A stretch of DNA of 64,000 nucleotides from Rostratula benghalensis (taxonomy: Eukaryota > Chordata > Aves > Charadriiformes > Rostratulidae), in NCBI GenBank assembly GCA_013399305.1, contig VXAI01000166.1, positions 1,712,034 through 1,776,033 of the forward strand. The letters run 5' to 3'. The notes under the pieces were generated by a model, which saw nothing but the letters and a program-made list of their open reading frames with translations, had not been told where the DNA came from and ran no database searches. The translations under genes were made by a program, and so were the position numbers. Below, one piece after another: positions 1-12,423 of the stretch. Each line of letters starts with the position of its first letter. The stretch's first letter is position 1.

Positions 1-1410
1 ACCCTAATTTGTTCATAGCCAAAATATTGGGTTTGGGGAAAATACTGTGTGGACAAGTCTTAGCTGATGATTATGTAACATTTCAAGATGCATAAGGTAT
101 TGTACAATTTTGTTTGCAAATTTCATAAAGTACTGTGAAAAGCTCAGTATAGGCCACAGCCTCATTCTCTGTTTTCTCTGATACAAGAGTACTATGGTTT
201 CCACCCTCCCTCAGTTATGGGCATGCATTATTATTACATACCAATTTAAACTTTATTGCTTCAGTACATGAGCCAAAGTACAGTTGGTAAACTTATTCTT
301 AATCCACAGCTCTCTTTGAGTTTATTCTCAAATCCACAGCTATTTATCTCCACACTGTTTTCCGTTTGCTGTCTTGTGTTTTCTTGAAGCAGCTGTTTTG
401 ACAAAATAACAAGAGCATTTATACAGTTTGATACAACCACTGGTCTTCTCTGTTTTAATTGTTACATGCCTATATTCTGGGCTCTCAGTGCTCATAAAAC
501 TACAAAAACTACATAAAACTACCCTTAGTTCATCTTACTAAATTCTGCCATAAATTCTTTCTACTTTCACATCTGCTTTAGTTTCTCTGAGCTAAACATT
601 TTGCAAAGCCCAGAAAGTTTTCCCACAGGGTTGTCCTGTACAGGCATCGGCCTGCTTGGGCATCTGCTTATAAAAAGATAGTTCAGACATCATTTGCTGC
701 TTGGGGACAGAAGAGTCTGAAAAAGATTGGATAGTATATACAGTTTTTCTACACAAATGACTATAACATTGCACATTCCCTCTTTTCTGTTAGTCATGGT
801 TCTATATGGAGGGTAAAGAAAAGTAAAAATAATTAATCGCCATCTTTGTTAGTGGCAAACACAAAATCTTTTTTCTACTTTTTTATATGTTTGCCATTAT
901 TTTCTGATGCTTTCCACTATTAAAGACAAAAATACTAAATCAGTGCTAAGACACAAAACCACACTGTAAACAAACTGTTAAATACAAGTCTGACCTAACT
1001 CCAGAATACTCAGCCTGATCCAAGCACAGTACACAGTGACCATATTTCACTTCACAAAATTAGCTTCCCCCTCCTTCAGCAAAGAGCCACCAAAAGAATG
1101 TAACACTGTGTAGAGTACAAGTTACCTCATGGGAACAAACACAGAACAAAACAGATGCTTTTGTGTACTTCACTGCATTATACCACTCCTAGGAGTTTGT
1201 GGCTACTAAAAGAAAAATCACTTAACATTCAAAGACATCTCATAAATACACAAAACATGAATTTATGAGAAGCTATTCTCCTGAAAAAGAAAACTGTGAT
1301 TCCACTGCATGTCCCTTGCTTGAGAAGCCATTAATCTGAGAAAGGATGAGCCTGTACACTGCAGTCTTTCAAGTCTCTCTTTATTTTGAGAAGATTCAGA
1401 TTAAAACCAA

Positions 1411-1475
1411 CCACAAACAACAGTCAGATCAATACATAAAAACAACTACAAACAACAGTCAGATCAATACATAAC
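1411..1475. repeat. 35-bp tandem duplication
   Basis: A core of about 30 bases beginning ACAAACAACAGTCAGATCAA occurs at 1411-1440 and again at 1446-1475, giving a 35-bp period with two copies and very few mismatches. It looks like a simple local duplication. No coding or regulatory role is visible. Confidence 0.8.
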
Positions 1476-2817
1476 AATACTGTAACAATTTCCAAGACAC
1501 CATAAAATATTAACAGTAAAAAGTAGCCCTTTGAGGGAGAAATTTCCTCAGCCTAACTATGTCACTCAGAACATACTGGATGGACCATTTTCTGGGAGGG
1601 TTTTCTAATACCCATTTCTTGCAACAACAGAAGAACAACTAAACACTTAGGTTGCTCTTTTATGCAGCAATTGACACACAGAAGTTGTAACCCATAAAAT
1701 GTAGCTCCTGGCTGCCAAAATTAAAAACTGCACTTTTACATATGAATTATATTGTCAAAAGGATACTTATACAAAGCTAAGGACTTCTCATATGCTAAGG
1801 ACTTTTCCAAGGACTTCCTAATATTTCAAAACACATAGAAAGCATTAGAAAGTCAGTAAAAACATGCTAATGAGTTATAGTACGAGTCATAGCGAATTCT
1901 AAAATTCTTGAACTCATTATAGTGCAGTACCATAAAGAGCCTCTATGAACATAATACACATAAGCATCAAAATAAAGGAAAGAAAGCAACATAAAAACAC
2001 CATAACCATCTAGATTACAGAAAGAAAAGAGAAAAGGAAATTACACAAAAGGAAAATAACATTATGGTCACAGTCCATCAAAGTGAATAAATAAGGAAGT
2101 GTTCCAGTGGTATGTTTATATACTTAAAATGACACGAATTCAAGGCAACAAATGGCCTAAATGTTTGTCTCCTATAGCTGAAGAATCATAAAGACAGGAA
2201 AACAAAACAAAACAAAGCATGTACAGACAGGAGAATATTAATTTCAAATGCCTGTACAATCAGCCTTCTAACTCCCCCATTCACAAGTTCAAGAAGCCTT
2301 TTCATTAGCATACTTCACAGTTAGTGTCAATACAAAATTATTAATATTTTGTAAGTAAAATTAATGCATGTAACTGAATCTTACCCCCATTTCTTTAAGT
2401 ACAACTGCAGGCTTTCCAAGCACTTCTCAGCTTCTAGATGCTGACTGCATCAGTGTTCACCATCCCATTCCTCTCTTTCCAACAAACCCAGACCTGATAG
2501 GAGCTGTCACACATTCCAGCAGGTCCCTCAGCTTGGACAACCAGAGACGACACCAAGCACATTGGAAAACGTTCTTGGTCTGCAGTATAGATGAGACTCT
2601 CTATTACGTGCATACAACATGTGGTATTCAGGTAGTCAGTTTACCATGTACATATAAAGGAGGATGTAACTGTTGGGAATGGGGAGAGTATCTTGCTTAC
2701 CAAACTCTTCAGGTGATTTATCAGCTATTGCCCTTTCTTAGGCCTGCTCTGAAGGTCTTGGAGAAATGAGCACCCTGAAACAATAGCCAACGACAAAAAA
2801 TTCTGAAGTATAATTTG

Positions 2818-2863
2818 AGAGCAACAAATATCTCATTCATAGCAACAAATATCTGATTCTGTG
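2818..2863. repeat. short tandem duplication, two copies
   Basis: The segment AGCAACAAATATCTCATTC is followed directly by a near copy, AGCAACAAATATCTGATTC, with a period of about 22-25 bp and one clear mismatch in the core. It is a minor local duplication in otherwise unremarkable DNA. Confidence 0.65.
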
Positions 2864-5800
2864 GTGGTGGGACTCTAACAGCATGGCAGTTTTGCCCAAA
2901 CAGTAAAGATGCAATTAAGTAACAAGTAAAAGATTAGCAAAAATTTTGCCTCATTAGAACTATTTAATATACCATACATGAGAAATTAAAATAAGACTCA
3001 GATATTAACTGCTTAAGAGAAAAAGGCACCTGAAAATAAAAACTGGGGAAGTACCAGGAGATTTTTTTCAAAGCAATTAGCAACTGTATTACAATGGGAA
3101 ACCTGCAATGATGTACAGCTGACTATCTCCTGAGTATCAGTATCTACCAACTGGACAAGGAGACAAAGGGAATCTTCTATTTCATGCTAAAAAATGAGAA
3201 TGTGGAGTCTTGAAGTAATGGTAGTACTCCTGATATCAGAACTGTTCCTTCGTACTTAAGGATTGCATGAAGCAAATTTCAGAAGCAGAATTATGACATG
3301 ATGAAATCATCCTTTCCCTACAATTTCAGTCACCAGTGAGTATATTTTTAGGGACTATGCAAAAGCATGTGATACATCCTAACATAACCAGATATGGAGG
3401 AGGATGGATGGCCCAGTAACTACAGAACATCTCAGTGAATTTAAAAGAAGTTCCTAACATCGAAGAGATTAAATATCTTGATGCTGACTAGAAGAGCTAA
3501 GAGCATATTCTATCCCCAGTCACACAGAAACACTGACGATCCTACGTAACTAGAACATTATCATCATCAAGCAACAGATTTACACGCTGCAACCACCTCC
3601 AAGACAGACAGGGGAAAACCATTTCAGATAAAATGATAGCAAATCATTACTGTGAAGCTAGTATGCAACTTACCCAGGGAAAAGCTTAAAAAGAGCATTT
3701 GAAGTCGGTAGAACACTAAGACATGAATAAGCGAACTCAGCTCACAGTATGAGCTGCCTTAACAAGTCATCTGAGGATATTCTAGGAGAAGGTGCTCAGA
3801 TACAGTGGAAAAAAACAGACTCTGGAACGCTGCAATCTCAAAGCAACTCATTACTGAGCCTGCAGCATGGGCCTAAAGCAGATTCCAGCTGATCCAAGGA
3901 ACCAGGGGTTAGATACACACATAAGAGCCTTCCCTCAGCCCTTTGAGGGCATGTGGTGACTTACTGACAGGCTCTAATGACCAGGACATTCCCCTTTCCC
4001 TCAGCTACAAAGTTAGCACTAGAATGACACTAAAAAACCTACAGAAACAGGAAAAAAAGTATACGATGCCATTTCCTCACCCCTCCACAAAGAAATTTTA
4101 ACTGCATGTTGCATCGTATCCCCATCTTTCTTGTTCTCCAGCTTTTGATAAAAGCATAAGATTAAAATTTCTAATTTGTAAAAATAAAAGCTTGTAATTA
4201 CTATCAAAAGTAAGAAACTTTTTCTAGGTTGCCTTTAGGATAGTTACACCTTTTCAGTTTTTCTTTTGCCAACAAATCCTTTTGGAAAGAAAGGATTATC
4301 TCATTCATTATCTCAGGAAGTTGAAACATCCTCTTTTAAGTATGTTACTTGGATTCAGTAAAAGCTATCAAGAAAACTGCTTCTGGAACTTATAAACTAG
4401 TGTACAACACCCTTGATTCACTGTAGATTGACTGACTCATAAATTGGTTTGTTCCAGCATAATAAATAATAGTATTGATTTGGCTTTGACACAAAAGTAC
4501 ATCCACAGATGGATCTTAGGTTCAAACATGTTCTACCGTGGTTTTTGAGGGGGGTGGAAAGCACCTGCACTATCTCCCATCATTTATCAGAGGCTTTCCT
4601 GGTTTACTTTTCAAAATGACAGAGATTAAAACATCCAAAATCTGATTGCTTGAAGATATTTAAATAACACAGCCTAATAAAATATGTGACGGTTTTACAT
4701 TAGTTTTTGAAAGTTAAAAACCTGTATGTTTAGACTCTTGACTATTTGCAGTATTTGACGATACCTGCTAACAAATCCACCAGTTGCAGACAAAAGCACC
4801 ATTTTCTCTCCAAATACATAATGATGCAGGAAATCAGGAAACAAACAGTGTTTCTAGGTCACTGGTTTGTCGCAAGGCTATAGAACTACTGGACAATGTA
4901 ACTGTCACCCATTTATAAAACTACTGGACAGTGTAACACATCTCCCAAGAATAAAAACAACTAAAAAAAAAAAAGTAAAATTCTCTAATGCAAAAATAGA
5001 AAAGATATAAATAAGCTTGATTGCAGTTAATATTTCATGGGATAACAGTCTCATTTCTATAAGGATTTCAAAGAACCATGGTAATTCCCATAGCTACAGT
5101 TGACAGAGAAGTTCGATGTACAGCAAGTCATGGAGCAGAATGGTGTAGAACTGAAGAATAGTTACAGAATTGTGTGTAGAGCCTAACCTCTGCAACAGAA
5201 GAGGACTGAAAAATACTTTTCTTTTGATTTATGTTTACATGCACTGACCATTTTAATACCAAGACATTATATACTGCAACACACTTGATAGTCAAACATG
5301 AGTCAGTTTCTGACATTCCTCGTCTCAAGCATTTCAGCACTCACTGTTCCCTGAGTGTAACTGAGCAAACGTGGTAGAACTGATGTCTTAGGAAAGCAAA
5401 GGTACTCTTGCAGGTGGGCCTCACTAAAACAACAGGTTATATTGAAGTACGTGTTCCCTATGGAATTATACCAGTACAACTGCACCAATAAGACCTTGCA
5501 CAGGAGACCTCAGAGATAAGTCTAGAATGAGACTTGCTAGGTGCTATTCTTACCTTGCTACTGAACTGCTTCAGGATTTCAGTATGTCATTCAACTGCTC
5601 CAAGTGATATTATTTAGGACCTTCTCAAAAAGATAACAAAACTGATGAGTGTTAAGATAGATGTGATTTGCCCTTGAAAACATCCCCTTAAAATATGTAA
5701 TATATCAGCTACCCCTAGTAGCAGAAACACTTTTATGTCGGTATAACAATGTTAACAGAGCAAATCTTTTCCTTGAATAAAAATATCAAGGGAAAATTTC

Positions 5801-7098
5801 TCATACATATGCATGATCATACACAAGAGTTCCAGGACATGGGCAATAATCACTGTTAGTTATTTGAGTTTAGTCTTAACTTTAGTGTTCAATTAAGATA
5901 GCCTTAGAGCTTCCTGTCTATGGCAGACAACATAAAAGAAATGCATTAATTGAGCCATACTACTTAATAGGAAACTTAACAGGGATCCTAGAATGATGTA
6001 TGACTCAAACACACACTTACATTCTGATATAATGCCCATTCATGGGCACATATTCATTACCTGCACTGTTTGCTTCCTTGGATGCAAGAGTGCATTGGGA
6101 AGAAGTAACAGAGAAATTGACAACTGCCTGAGCATTCGTCAATGCAAAAACAGTAGTTTTCACTCTGATTCACCGTCAGATTAACAAACTTTATTTTCCA
6201 TAAACCATGCATGGAGAGCACATTTTTCTTAGCAAAGGACAAATCCTAAATTCCTTGAACACCCTATCCTGTTACCAGTGAGTAAGCATTAACTGGTCTT
6301 AGGTCTGCGTATGTATTTGTTGCAAATATTAGAGACTAGAAATAGGCTTAATGAGATTGCTTTTAATAACACCAAAAAACAATGTCCCTGCTTTCTGAAT
6401 CAGAAATAAATTCAGTAACTTTACAGATGGGTAAGGAAATCTTCTTCTGAAAATCAGCACCATTTAAGACACAAATGTTAGAATAAAAGGATATCTACAG
6501 GACTTTCTAATGAAATACAAACCTGGCAGAGAGACACTGCACCAATTCCAAAGGAGAGCAGACATCCACGTTTCTAAGCACGTTCTCTTCAGCCCCGAAG
6601 CAAAGAACGCAGTATAGCAACAGGGTGATGCTCCATCATCTGTGAAGCTAGTCAAACAAGAGGAGCAGACTGGAAGTAGCAGCCAAAATCCTGCTCAACA
6701 CCAAAAAAACCCAACAAAAACAAAAACCAAAAAGATCTTACATCTTACAGAGCAGGCAGACAGAACATTACGGGCAATAAATTTATAAAGACTATCGAGA
6801 AATCGGCCTGGAAAGGGCAAAAGATTCCCAAAGAGCCATCCCAAAGCCAGATGCCAATAAAGAAGAAGATTCTCATTGTGACACAGAAAGAACCAAAGGG
6901 TTGAAGGGATTTTAGGGTTTTTTCCAGCCTGACAGAACAGAAATATATTACCCAAAAATGCAGCATCATATGAATTCAGACATACAAGAGTTATGGGTGA
7001 AAATTTAAATGCAAATTTTGAAAATAATCCATAATCTTGGTAACATTGTCAAATTAAAACCAAACCACAGCCAGGCCAGAAAGTTATTTCAGCTAGTG

Positions 7099-7142
7099 TA
7101 TGCATGCTTATCTTACAAAATATGCATCCATATCTTACAAAA
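7099..7142. repeat. 22-bp tandem duplication
   Basis: Two adjacent 22-bp units, 7099-7120 and 7121-7142, each begin TATGCATSC and end ATCTTACAAAA, with about two or three differences between them. It is a simple duplication with no gene nearby. Confidence 0.75.
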
Positions 7143-7664
7143 TAAAAGTTATTATTGTGTTATAAAATATCCCGATACTGCTTAAGATTTTTTTTTATTT
7201 AAACCATCAGCTTTATGGTAATATACTGACTTTTGGCAACTTTAAGATTTGGTGTGATAGAAACAATTCTGTTGGTTGACAAGTCATTAGTTCATGACTT
7301 TGATAAAATGCAGCATATCACATTTTTTTAGAAAAGACTCATGTGGGCTACTTATTTACAAGTCTGTTTAGGGTTTAGTCTTTATGCTTCTACTTGTGTT
7401 TGTGTGGGTAAAGGCATGAAATCAAACAATCAAACTTACCCTTATTTGTAACAAAAACGTATTTATTTAGGGATCATTCAAATGAAACCGTAGGTCCTTG
7501 TAAAGGGTAACAACAAGGCAACTTAACAAATGGCAACACACAATAAAAATAAAATCTGTTGGACAACAGAAATTTGACAGCAATATAATAAATTCTCTAA
7601 GGCCCATTTCATTCACCCTTCCATAAAGCAATATTTAAACAGGCTAATACTCCCAGACTGTAAT

Positions 7665-8348
7665 GTTCAGTCACAAAGAGACCTGGGGGTCCTGGTAGAG
7701 AGCAGGATGACCATGAGCCAGCACTGTGCCCTGGTGGCCAAGAAGGTTAATGGCATCCTGGGGTGTATTAGAAGGGCTGTGGTCAGTAGGTCCAGAGAGG
7801 TTCTCCTCCCCCTCTACTCTGCCCTGGTGAGACCCCATCTGGAATACTGTGTCCAGTTCTGGGCCCCTCAGTTCCAGAGGGACAGGAAACTACTTGAGAG
7901 AGTCCAGGGCAGGGCTACAAACTTGGTTAAGGGAGTGGAGCACCTCCCATACAAAGGGCTGAAGGAACTGGGTTTCTTTAGCTTGGAGAAGAGGAGACTG
8001 AGGGGTGACCTCATTAATGTTTATAAATATGTAAAGGGTGAGTGTCAGGAGGATGGAGCCAGGCTCTTCTTAGTGATGGCCAATGATAGGACAAGGAGCA
8101 AAGGGTGCAAGCTGGAACATAGGAGATTCCACTTAAATATGAGGAAAAACTTCTTCACGGTGAAGGTAACAGAACACTGGAACAGACTGCCCAGAGAGGT
8201 TGTGGAGTCTCCTTCTCTGGAGATATTCAAAACCTGCCTGGACGCATTCCTGTGTGACCTGATCTAGGTGTTCCTGCTCCATCAGGGTGATTGGACTAGA
8301 TGAGCTTTCGAGGTCCATTCCAATCCTTGATATTCTGTGATTCTGTGA
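7665..8348 (+). mobile_element. CR1 LINE, 5'-truncated 3' end with open frame
   Basis: This is the 3' end of a chicken-repeat-1 (CR1) non-LTR retrotransposon. An uninterrupted 186-codon frame (7707-8267) encodes the C-terminal, post-palm part of the ORF2 reverse transcriptase. It shows typical CR1 phrases such as [32 protein letters not shown] and [13 protein letters not shown]. After the stop comes the short CR1 3' UTR, ending in two ATTCTGTG units at about 8332-8347. The catalytic palm and endonuclease are absent, so it cannot move by itself. The 5' edge is approximate. The intact frame suggests a fairly recent insertion compared with the other CR1 pieces here. Confidence 0.93.
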
Positions 8349-8408
8349 AAAGAAGTCCCCTGAGCTGCAGATTCCCACAGCATAAGGGAATACACAAGGT
8401 GTAAGAAG

Positions 8409-8905
8409 GTCTAAGCCATGATCCCCCAGCTTCTCCAGCAGAATGCTGTGGGGGAGAGTGTCAAAGGCCTTACCAAAGTCCAGGGAGACAACATCCGCAG
8501 TCTTCCCCTCATCCAGAAGGCAGGTTACATGGTCATAGAAAGACATCAGGTTGGTTAAGCACAACCTCCCTTTCATAAACCCACGCTGGCTGGCCCTGAA
8601 CCCTTGGTTGCCCTGCACTTGCTGTGAGAGCTCGGTCACGATGATCCTCTCCGTGATCTTTCCTGGTACTGAGGTCAGGTTTACAAGCCTGTAGTTACCC
8701 AGATACTTCCTCCAAGCCTTCTTGCAGATGGGCATCATGGTGACCACCCTCCAGTCAACTGGTACGTCCCCTGTTGATTGTTGATAAATGATGGAGAGAG
8801 GCTTGGTATCCCTGAGCACTTTTGGGTAAACCCCATCCGGCCTCATAGATTTATGTGTGTCTAAGTGCTGAAGCAGATCATTAACTATTTCCTCCTGGAT
8901 TATGT
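8409..8905 (-). mobile_element. CR1 LINE, internal reverse transcriptase fragment
   Basis: Read on the minus strand, this encodes the N-terminal and finger part of CR1 reverse transcriptase: a PDGVYPKVL segment, then a PVDWR segment, LGNYRLVNLTSVPGKI, GFMKG and [27 protein letters not shown]1 similarity stops sharply at about 8409, before the palm FADD motif and without a CR1 3' end. The block 8409-8626 is nearly identical (about 94% by eye) to 22236-22458, so both come from the same young subfamily. It lies head-on to the + strand CR1 ending at 8348, with about 60 bp of unrelated sequence between them. Confidence 0.92.
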
Positions 8906-8909
8906 GTAA

Positions 8910-10020
8910 AAATTACCTTGATGTATATATTCCTTTGCAGCACAAGCTTTGACAGTTTTCAGATGCACTTATAAATGAAAATGGCATATGCAGTCAACAT
9001 GCACTGGCAGAGAAACAAATGTAAATTCCAGCCCAGTATTACAAAAAATATATGAGAATATTTTTGCCCCATCTAGTCTAGCTCATGATCTTGTTATCTT
9101 TTATCTTCCAGATCTAGAGTCCTTTTACTCTAAGCCTCAACTTCTCGCTCATTAAGGAACAACTCTGTTTACATATATAAAAGTTACTGTGAACAACCAA
9201 AATCAGTCTAAAAGCATGGTTGGCAGATGTGTTACAAGTTAACACCTGCATAACCCAAAATCTCTTATCTAGTCCTATATAATCCTCCTCACAAATTGAC
9301 ACTAACACTGAAAAAGTGACTACGCACACCTCACTGCTCTTCCTATATTTATTTAACACAAATTGATGTCAAAACCTGTATCTCAAGTATCTCCTCTCAT
9401 GAATTATTCCCCTTCATTAATTCCACACATTTCATCCTAAGCAGTACAAGACTGCAGAGGAAGCCTCATTGAAGCCTCCTTGAATGATAGCACTCTGCAG
9501 TCTCTCTCTCTGACTTAAACAATATATATGGAATTTGTACTGGCCTTCTTTAATGGTCAGGTGCAGAAACAGAAAATGGCACAGCCTACATGCTGTTACT
9601 GTCACAGTACGATTAAAGCTTTATATTTCTGTGCTTTGGACTCCTGGGTATCTCCTGAAGCAAGTATAAAATCATTTCTCACCTCCACAGGCTTTTAATT
9701 ATTTTCAGACAACTATTGCACCAACTATTGCAAAAAGTTATATGAAAAGACACCCTGATTTACAGTCTTGCATTTTAAAGCAATACAAAACAATTCCAAA
9801 ATTGTGTTTCTACATGAAAATATCCTTTCACTGATCTCTTTACCAGTACTGACAAAGGCTACTGTGAATAACTGACTGCAAGAGAAAATCCCCCACTTTC
9901 CTGCTTTAGATCCCTCACGCTGTTTTTAACATTTGTGCCCAGTTGGCTTCAGTACTTCATGATGATAATATTTTTTTCTAATCACAAAATATAGCAGCGC
10001 CATAAAAACTACTGCTAGGC
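8910..10020. other. intergenic, nothing recognised
   Basis: This is AT-rich spacer between two CR1 insertions. The longest open frame is an 81-codon minus-strand one that resembles nothing I know. No RNA gene, splice pair or repeat stands out. Confidence 0.5.
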
Positions 10021-10023
10021 CTC

Positions 10024-10595
10024 ATAGCATGGCCAGCAGTAGGGAAGCGATCATGCCTCTGTACTCAGGACAGGCGAGACCTCACTTGGGGTACTGTGTT
10101 CAGTTCTGGGCCTCTCGCTACAAGAAGGACATTGAAGTGCTGGAGCGTGTCCAGAGGAGAGCTACCAAGCTGGTAAAGTCTGAAGAATATGTCTTATGAG
10201 GATAGGCTGAGGGAGCTGGGGTTCTTCAGCCTGGAGGAGACCAAAGGGGAGACCTTAGTGCTCCCCACAACTACCTGAAAGGAGGTTGTAGAGAAGCGGG
10301 GGTTGACCTCTTCTTCCAAGCAAATAATGACAGGACCAGAGAAAATGGTCTGATGTTGCAGTAGGGGAGGTTCAGATGAGGTATGAGGAAGAATTACTGG
10401 AAGAGTGGTCAGGCACTGGAACTGGCTGCCCAGGGTGGTGGTTGAGTCACCATCCCTGGAGCTATTTAAGAAACACGTAGATGTAGCACTTCAGGGCATG
10501 TTCTAGTGGCCAAGATTGCAGGGGCTTTTTGTGTATGCATGGTTGAACTCGGTGATCTCAGAGGTCCTTTCTGACCCTGAAGATTCTGTGATTAA
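10024..10595 (+). mobile_element. CR1 LINE 3' fragment, decayed
   Basis: CR1 ORF2 C-terminal and 3' UTR sequence is readable in pieces: GGCCAGCAGTAGGGAAGCGA, then the segments for a GYCVQFWAS-like stretch, [11 protein letters not shown], a [16 protein letters not shown] stretch and a final [18 protein letters not shown] stretch. Frameshifts and stops interrupt the frame. The end is the CR1 terminus at GAAGATTCTGTGATT (to about 10595). The 3' UTR (GGCATGTTCTAGTGGCCAAGATTG) matches, in reverse complement, that of the element at 21.2 kb, so the two are one subfamily that differs from the copies at 45.3 and 48.3 kb. Confidence 0.9.
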
Positions 10596-10599
10596 GCTG

Positions 10600-11870
10600 G
10601 CTACATATTTCAAGCCAGTTCTTTTGCCCTTTAAGGTAAATTTAGTTTCTTTTAGGCCTGGCTTCGTATTTGCTGAATCCAAGATTCAGACATAGCTTCA
10701 GCATGCTTCCAATGAAACAAGGCCCAAAATCTGTTTGAATCACAACTTTAACCACCTAGACCTACAACCAAACACTTATGGTGAATCAAGACTGGCTTCT
10801 GTTGCCCTATTCACTACTCTAGTTCTGTCCCAGAATTGTTTATTTTTTTTAAGAAAGAGGCATCAGCTGTGTCAAGCCCAAAGTAATGGGTACGGTATTA
10901 CTCACTACATTGTCACTATATATTAGTTTCTATGGGTCGTTAATGTTTTGGGGATTATTTTGATTCATGTCATGCTGTGCCTTTTTGCATTTTGCATTTG
11001 CTCTGACCATAATTTAGCTTTCTCACTATTGCCCCCAACTGAAAAATCTGCTGGAAAGCCAGGTAGTAATTAGTTATACATGATTTGGAAGAGAGACTTA
11101 AGCCTCTGGCATGACTAACTGGGTGGCCGTAATGTGCTGCTGATGTTACTGGGCTGTGATACACCAACACACTCTGGGCAATAGCCCTGAGTGGGCAGAA
11201 ATACACAGCAGATGATCCCACAGATCTTTTCTGTCCCATTGTGCAGGGCAGGAGCAACGCAGGTAGAGCAGCCCAGTGCCCAACAAGTCAGCATTTATGA
11301 GACAGGCGGTATTTTCAAAAGGCTACCCTGCCTTTCAAGAGAAATAAGTCACATCCTCTAAAAAAATTCTGGGTTACACCTAGTCTGAAAAGACAGCAGG
11401 TGCAGAGCCCTACCAGCAACACAAGAAAAATACTCTCATCCAGCAGTTTTTTTCTTATACATAATGAAATCCAAAATAGAAATAGATAAACCAACAACTT
11501 TGTATAAAGTGGTAATTTAAGGCTTTCTTTTAGCTATCACTAACATAATTACAATTTGACACACACATCGTATTATAAACTTAAGGTATTTAACAGGACA
11601 CCTGTGTTTTGTTTATTATCATTACTGCTCCAAAACCTCCAGGCAGGCTGCGGTGTCACAATTTAGCCACAGAACAAAGCCACAATTTCTTACCTCCTCC
11701 CTGGAAAAATCGTCTTAAAAATATTACAGAATTCAAACCAACCAACCAACCACCGCCCAACAACAAAACACAAGCAACGAACTTTTCAGACACGTTCTAG
11801 AGAAAAGAGTCGTTGCGGGATTATTTGTTTTCCTTTCTTTTCCTAAAGGAAGGAACAAAGATTTTTGCTT
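10600..11870. other. intergenic flank of the ARL14EP CpG island
   Basis: No coding exon was recognised in this AT-rich flank. Towards the CpG island it contains, on the minus strand, a consensus splice donor (GGAG|GTAAGA; exon side ends at 11694). This may belong to a divergent non-coding transcript from the shared promoter and is discussed as a finding. A short (CCAA)n run is present at about 11738-11752. Confidence 0.5.
11694..11870 (-). ncRNA. candidate first exon of a divergent transcript
   Basis: This is a prediction. If transcription also starts leftward from the CpG island, as at many CpG-island promoters, the first strong donor met on the minus strand is GGAG|GTAAGA, with the last exon base at 11694. 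That is an almost perfect U1 match. No long open frame continues through it, so a lncRNA is more likely than a coding gene. The 5' boundary is arbitrary because the start site is unknown and may lie inside the N gap or beyond it. The human orthologous locus has an annotated divergent transcript as far as I recall. Confidence 0.25.
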
Positions 11871-11931
11871 AAAATAGCAGCTTCAGCAGCACTGAGCTTC
11901 GGAGCGGGGAGGGGAGGCGGGGGACGGGGGG

Positions 11932-12083
11932 NNNNNNNNNNNNNNNNNNNNNNNNNNNNNNNNNNNNNNNNNNNNNNNNNNNNNNNNNNNNNNNNNNNNN
12001 NNNNNNNNNNNNNNNNNNNNNNNNNNNNNNNNNNNNNNNNNNNNNNNNNNNNNNNNNNNNNNNNNNNNNNNNNNNNNNNNNNN
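11932..12083. other. assembly gap (152 N)
   Basis: A run of 152 undetermined bases lies inside the CpG island, directly after a G-rich tract (GGGGACGGGGGG). It is probably a GC-rich, hard-to-sequence segment. The true length is unknown. Any upstream start site, exon or regulatory site hidden here cannot be assessed. Confidence 0.99.
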
Positions 12084-12423
12084 CTCTGCGTCCCCGGCCA
12101 CCGTAGTGCAGCCGCCGCAGCCGGGGAGACCCGCAAGCCCCCACCCCCTCGTTTCACGGCTGCTTTTCCGCAGGCCATTTACACCCGAGGAGCGGAACAA
12201 CCTCCACAACCCCTGTCCCCTCTGGCCCTCACTCCCGGCGACGGACAGCGACGTGCCCTGTCCCCCCTCCCCCCCCCCGGCCTCGCCACCGGTGCGTGCG
12301 CAGGGCAAGCCCCGCCCCGCGGCATGTCACACCGGGCACGAGCCGCTCCGTTGGCCACGTGAGCCCGCCGTTTGCCTCCGTAGCGGCCGGTGTCGCCGTT
12401 CCCCCACTCTCCAGCCGGAAGTG

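Larger units (their letters stand above)
1..7660. other. intergenic DNA upstream of ARL14EP, no gene recognised
   Basis: This stretch is AT-rich, with stops in all six frames; the longest open frames are under 90 codons and resemble no protein I know. I looked for the cystine-knot exons of FSHB, the expected upstream neighbour on this strand, and for KCNA4, and found neither. The only structure I can support is a set of short local duplications near 1411, 2820 and 7099, listed separately. The first bases (ACCCTAA) are not part of a telomeric array. Confidence 0.6.

Noticed and set aside
1..12. ACCCTAA at the window start as telomeric repeat
   Set aside because: A single unit only; the sequence continues as ordinary AT-rich DNA.
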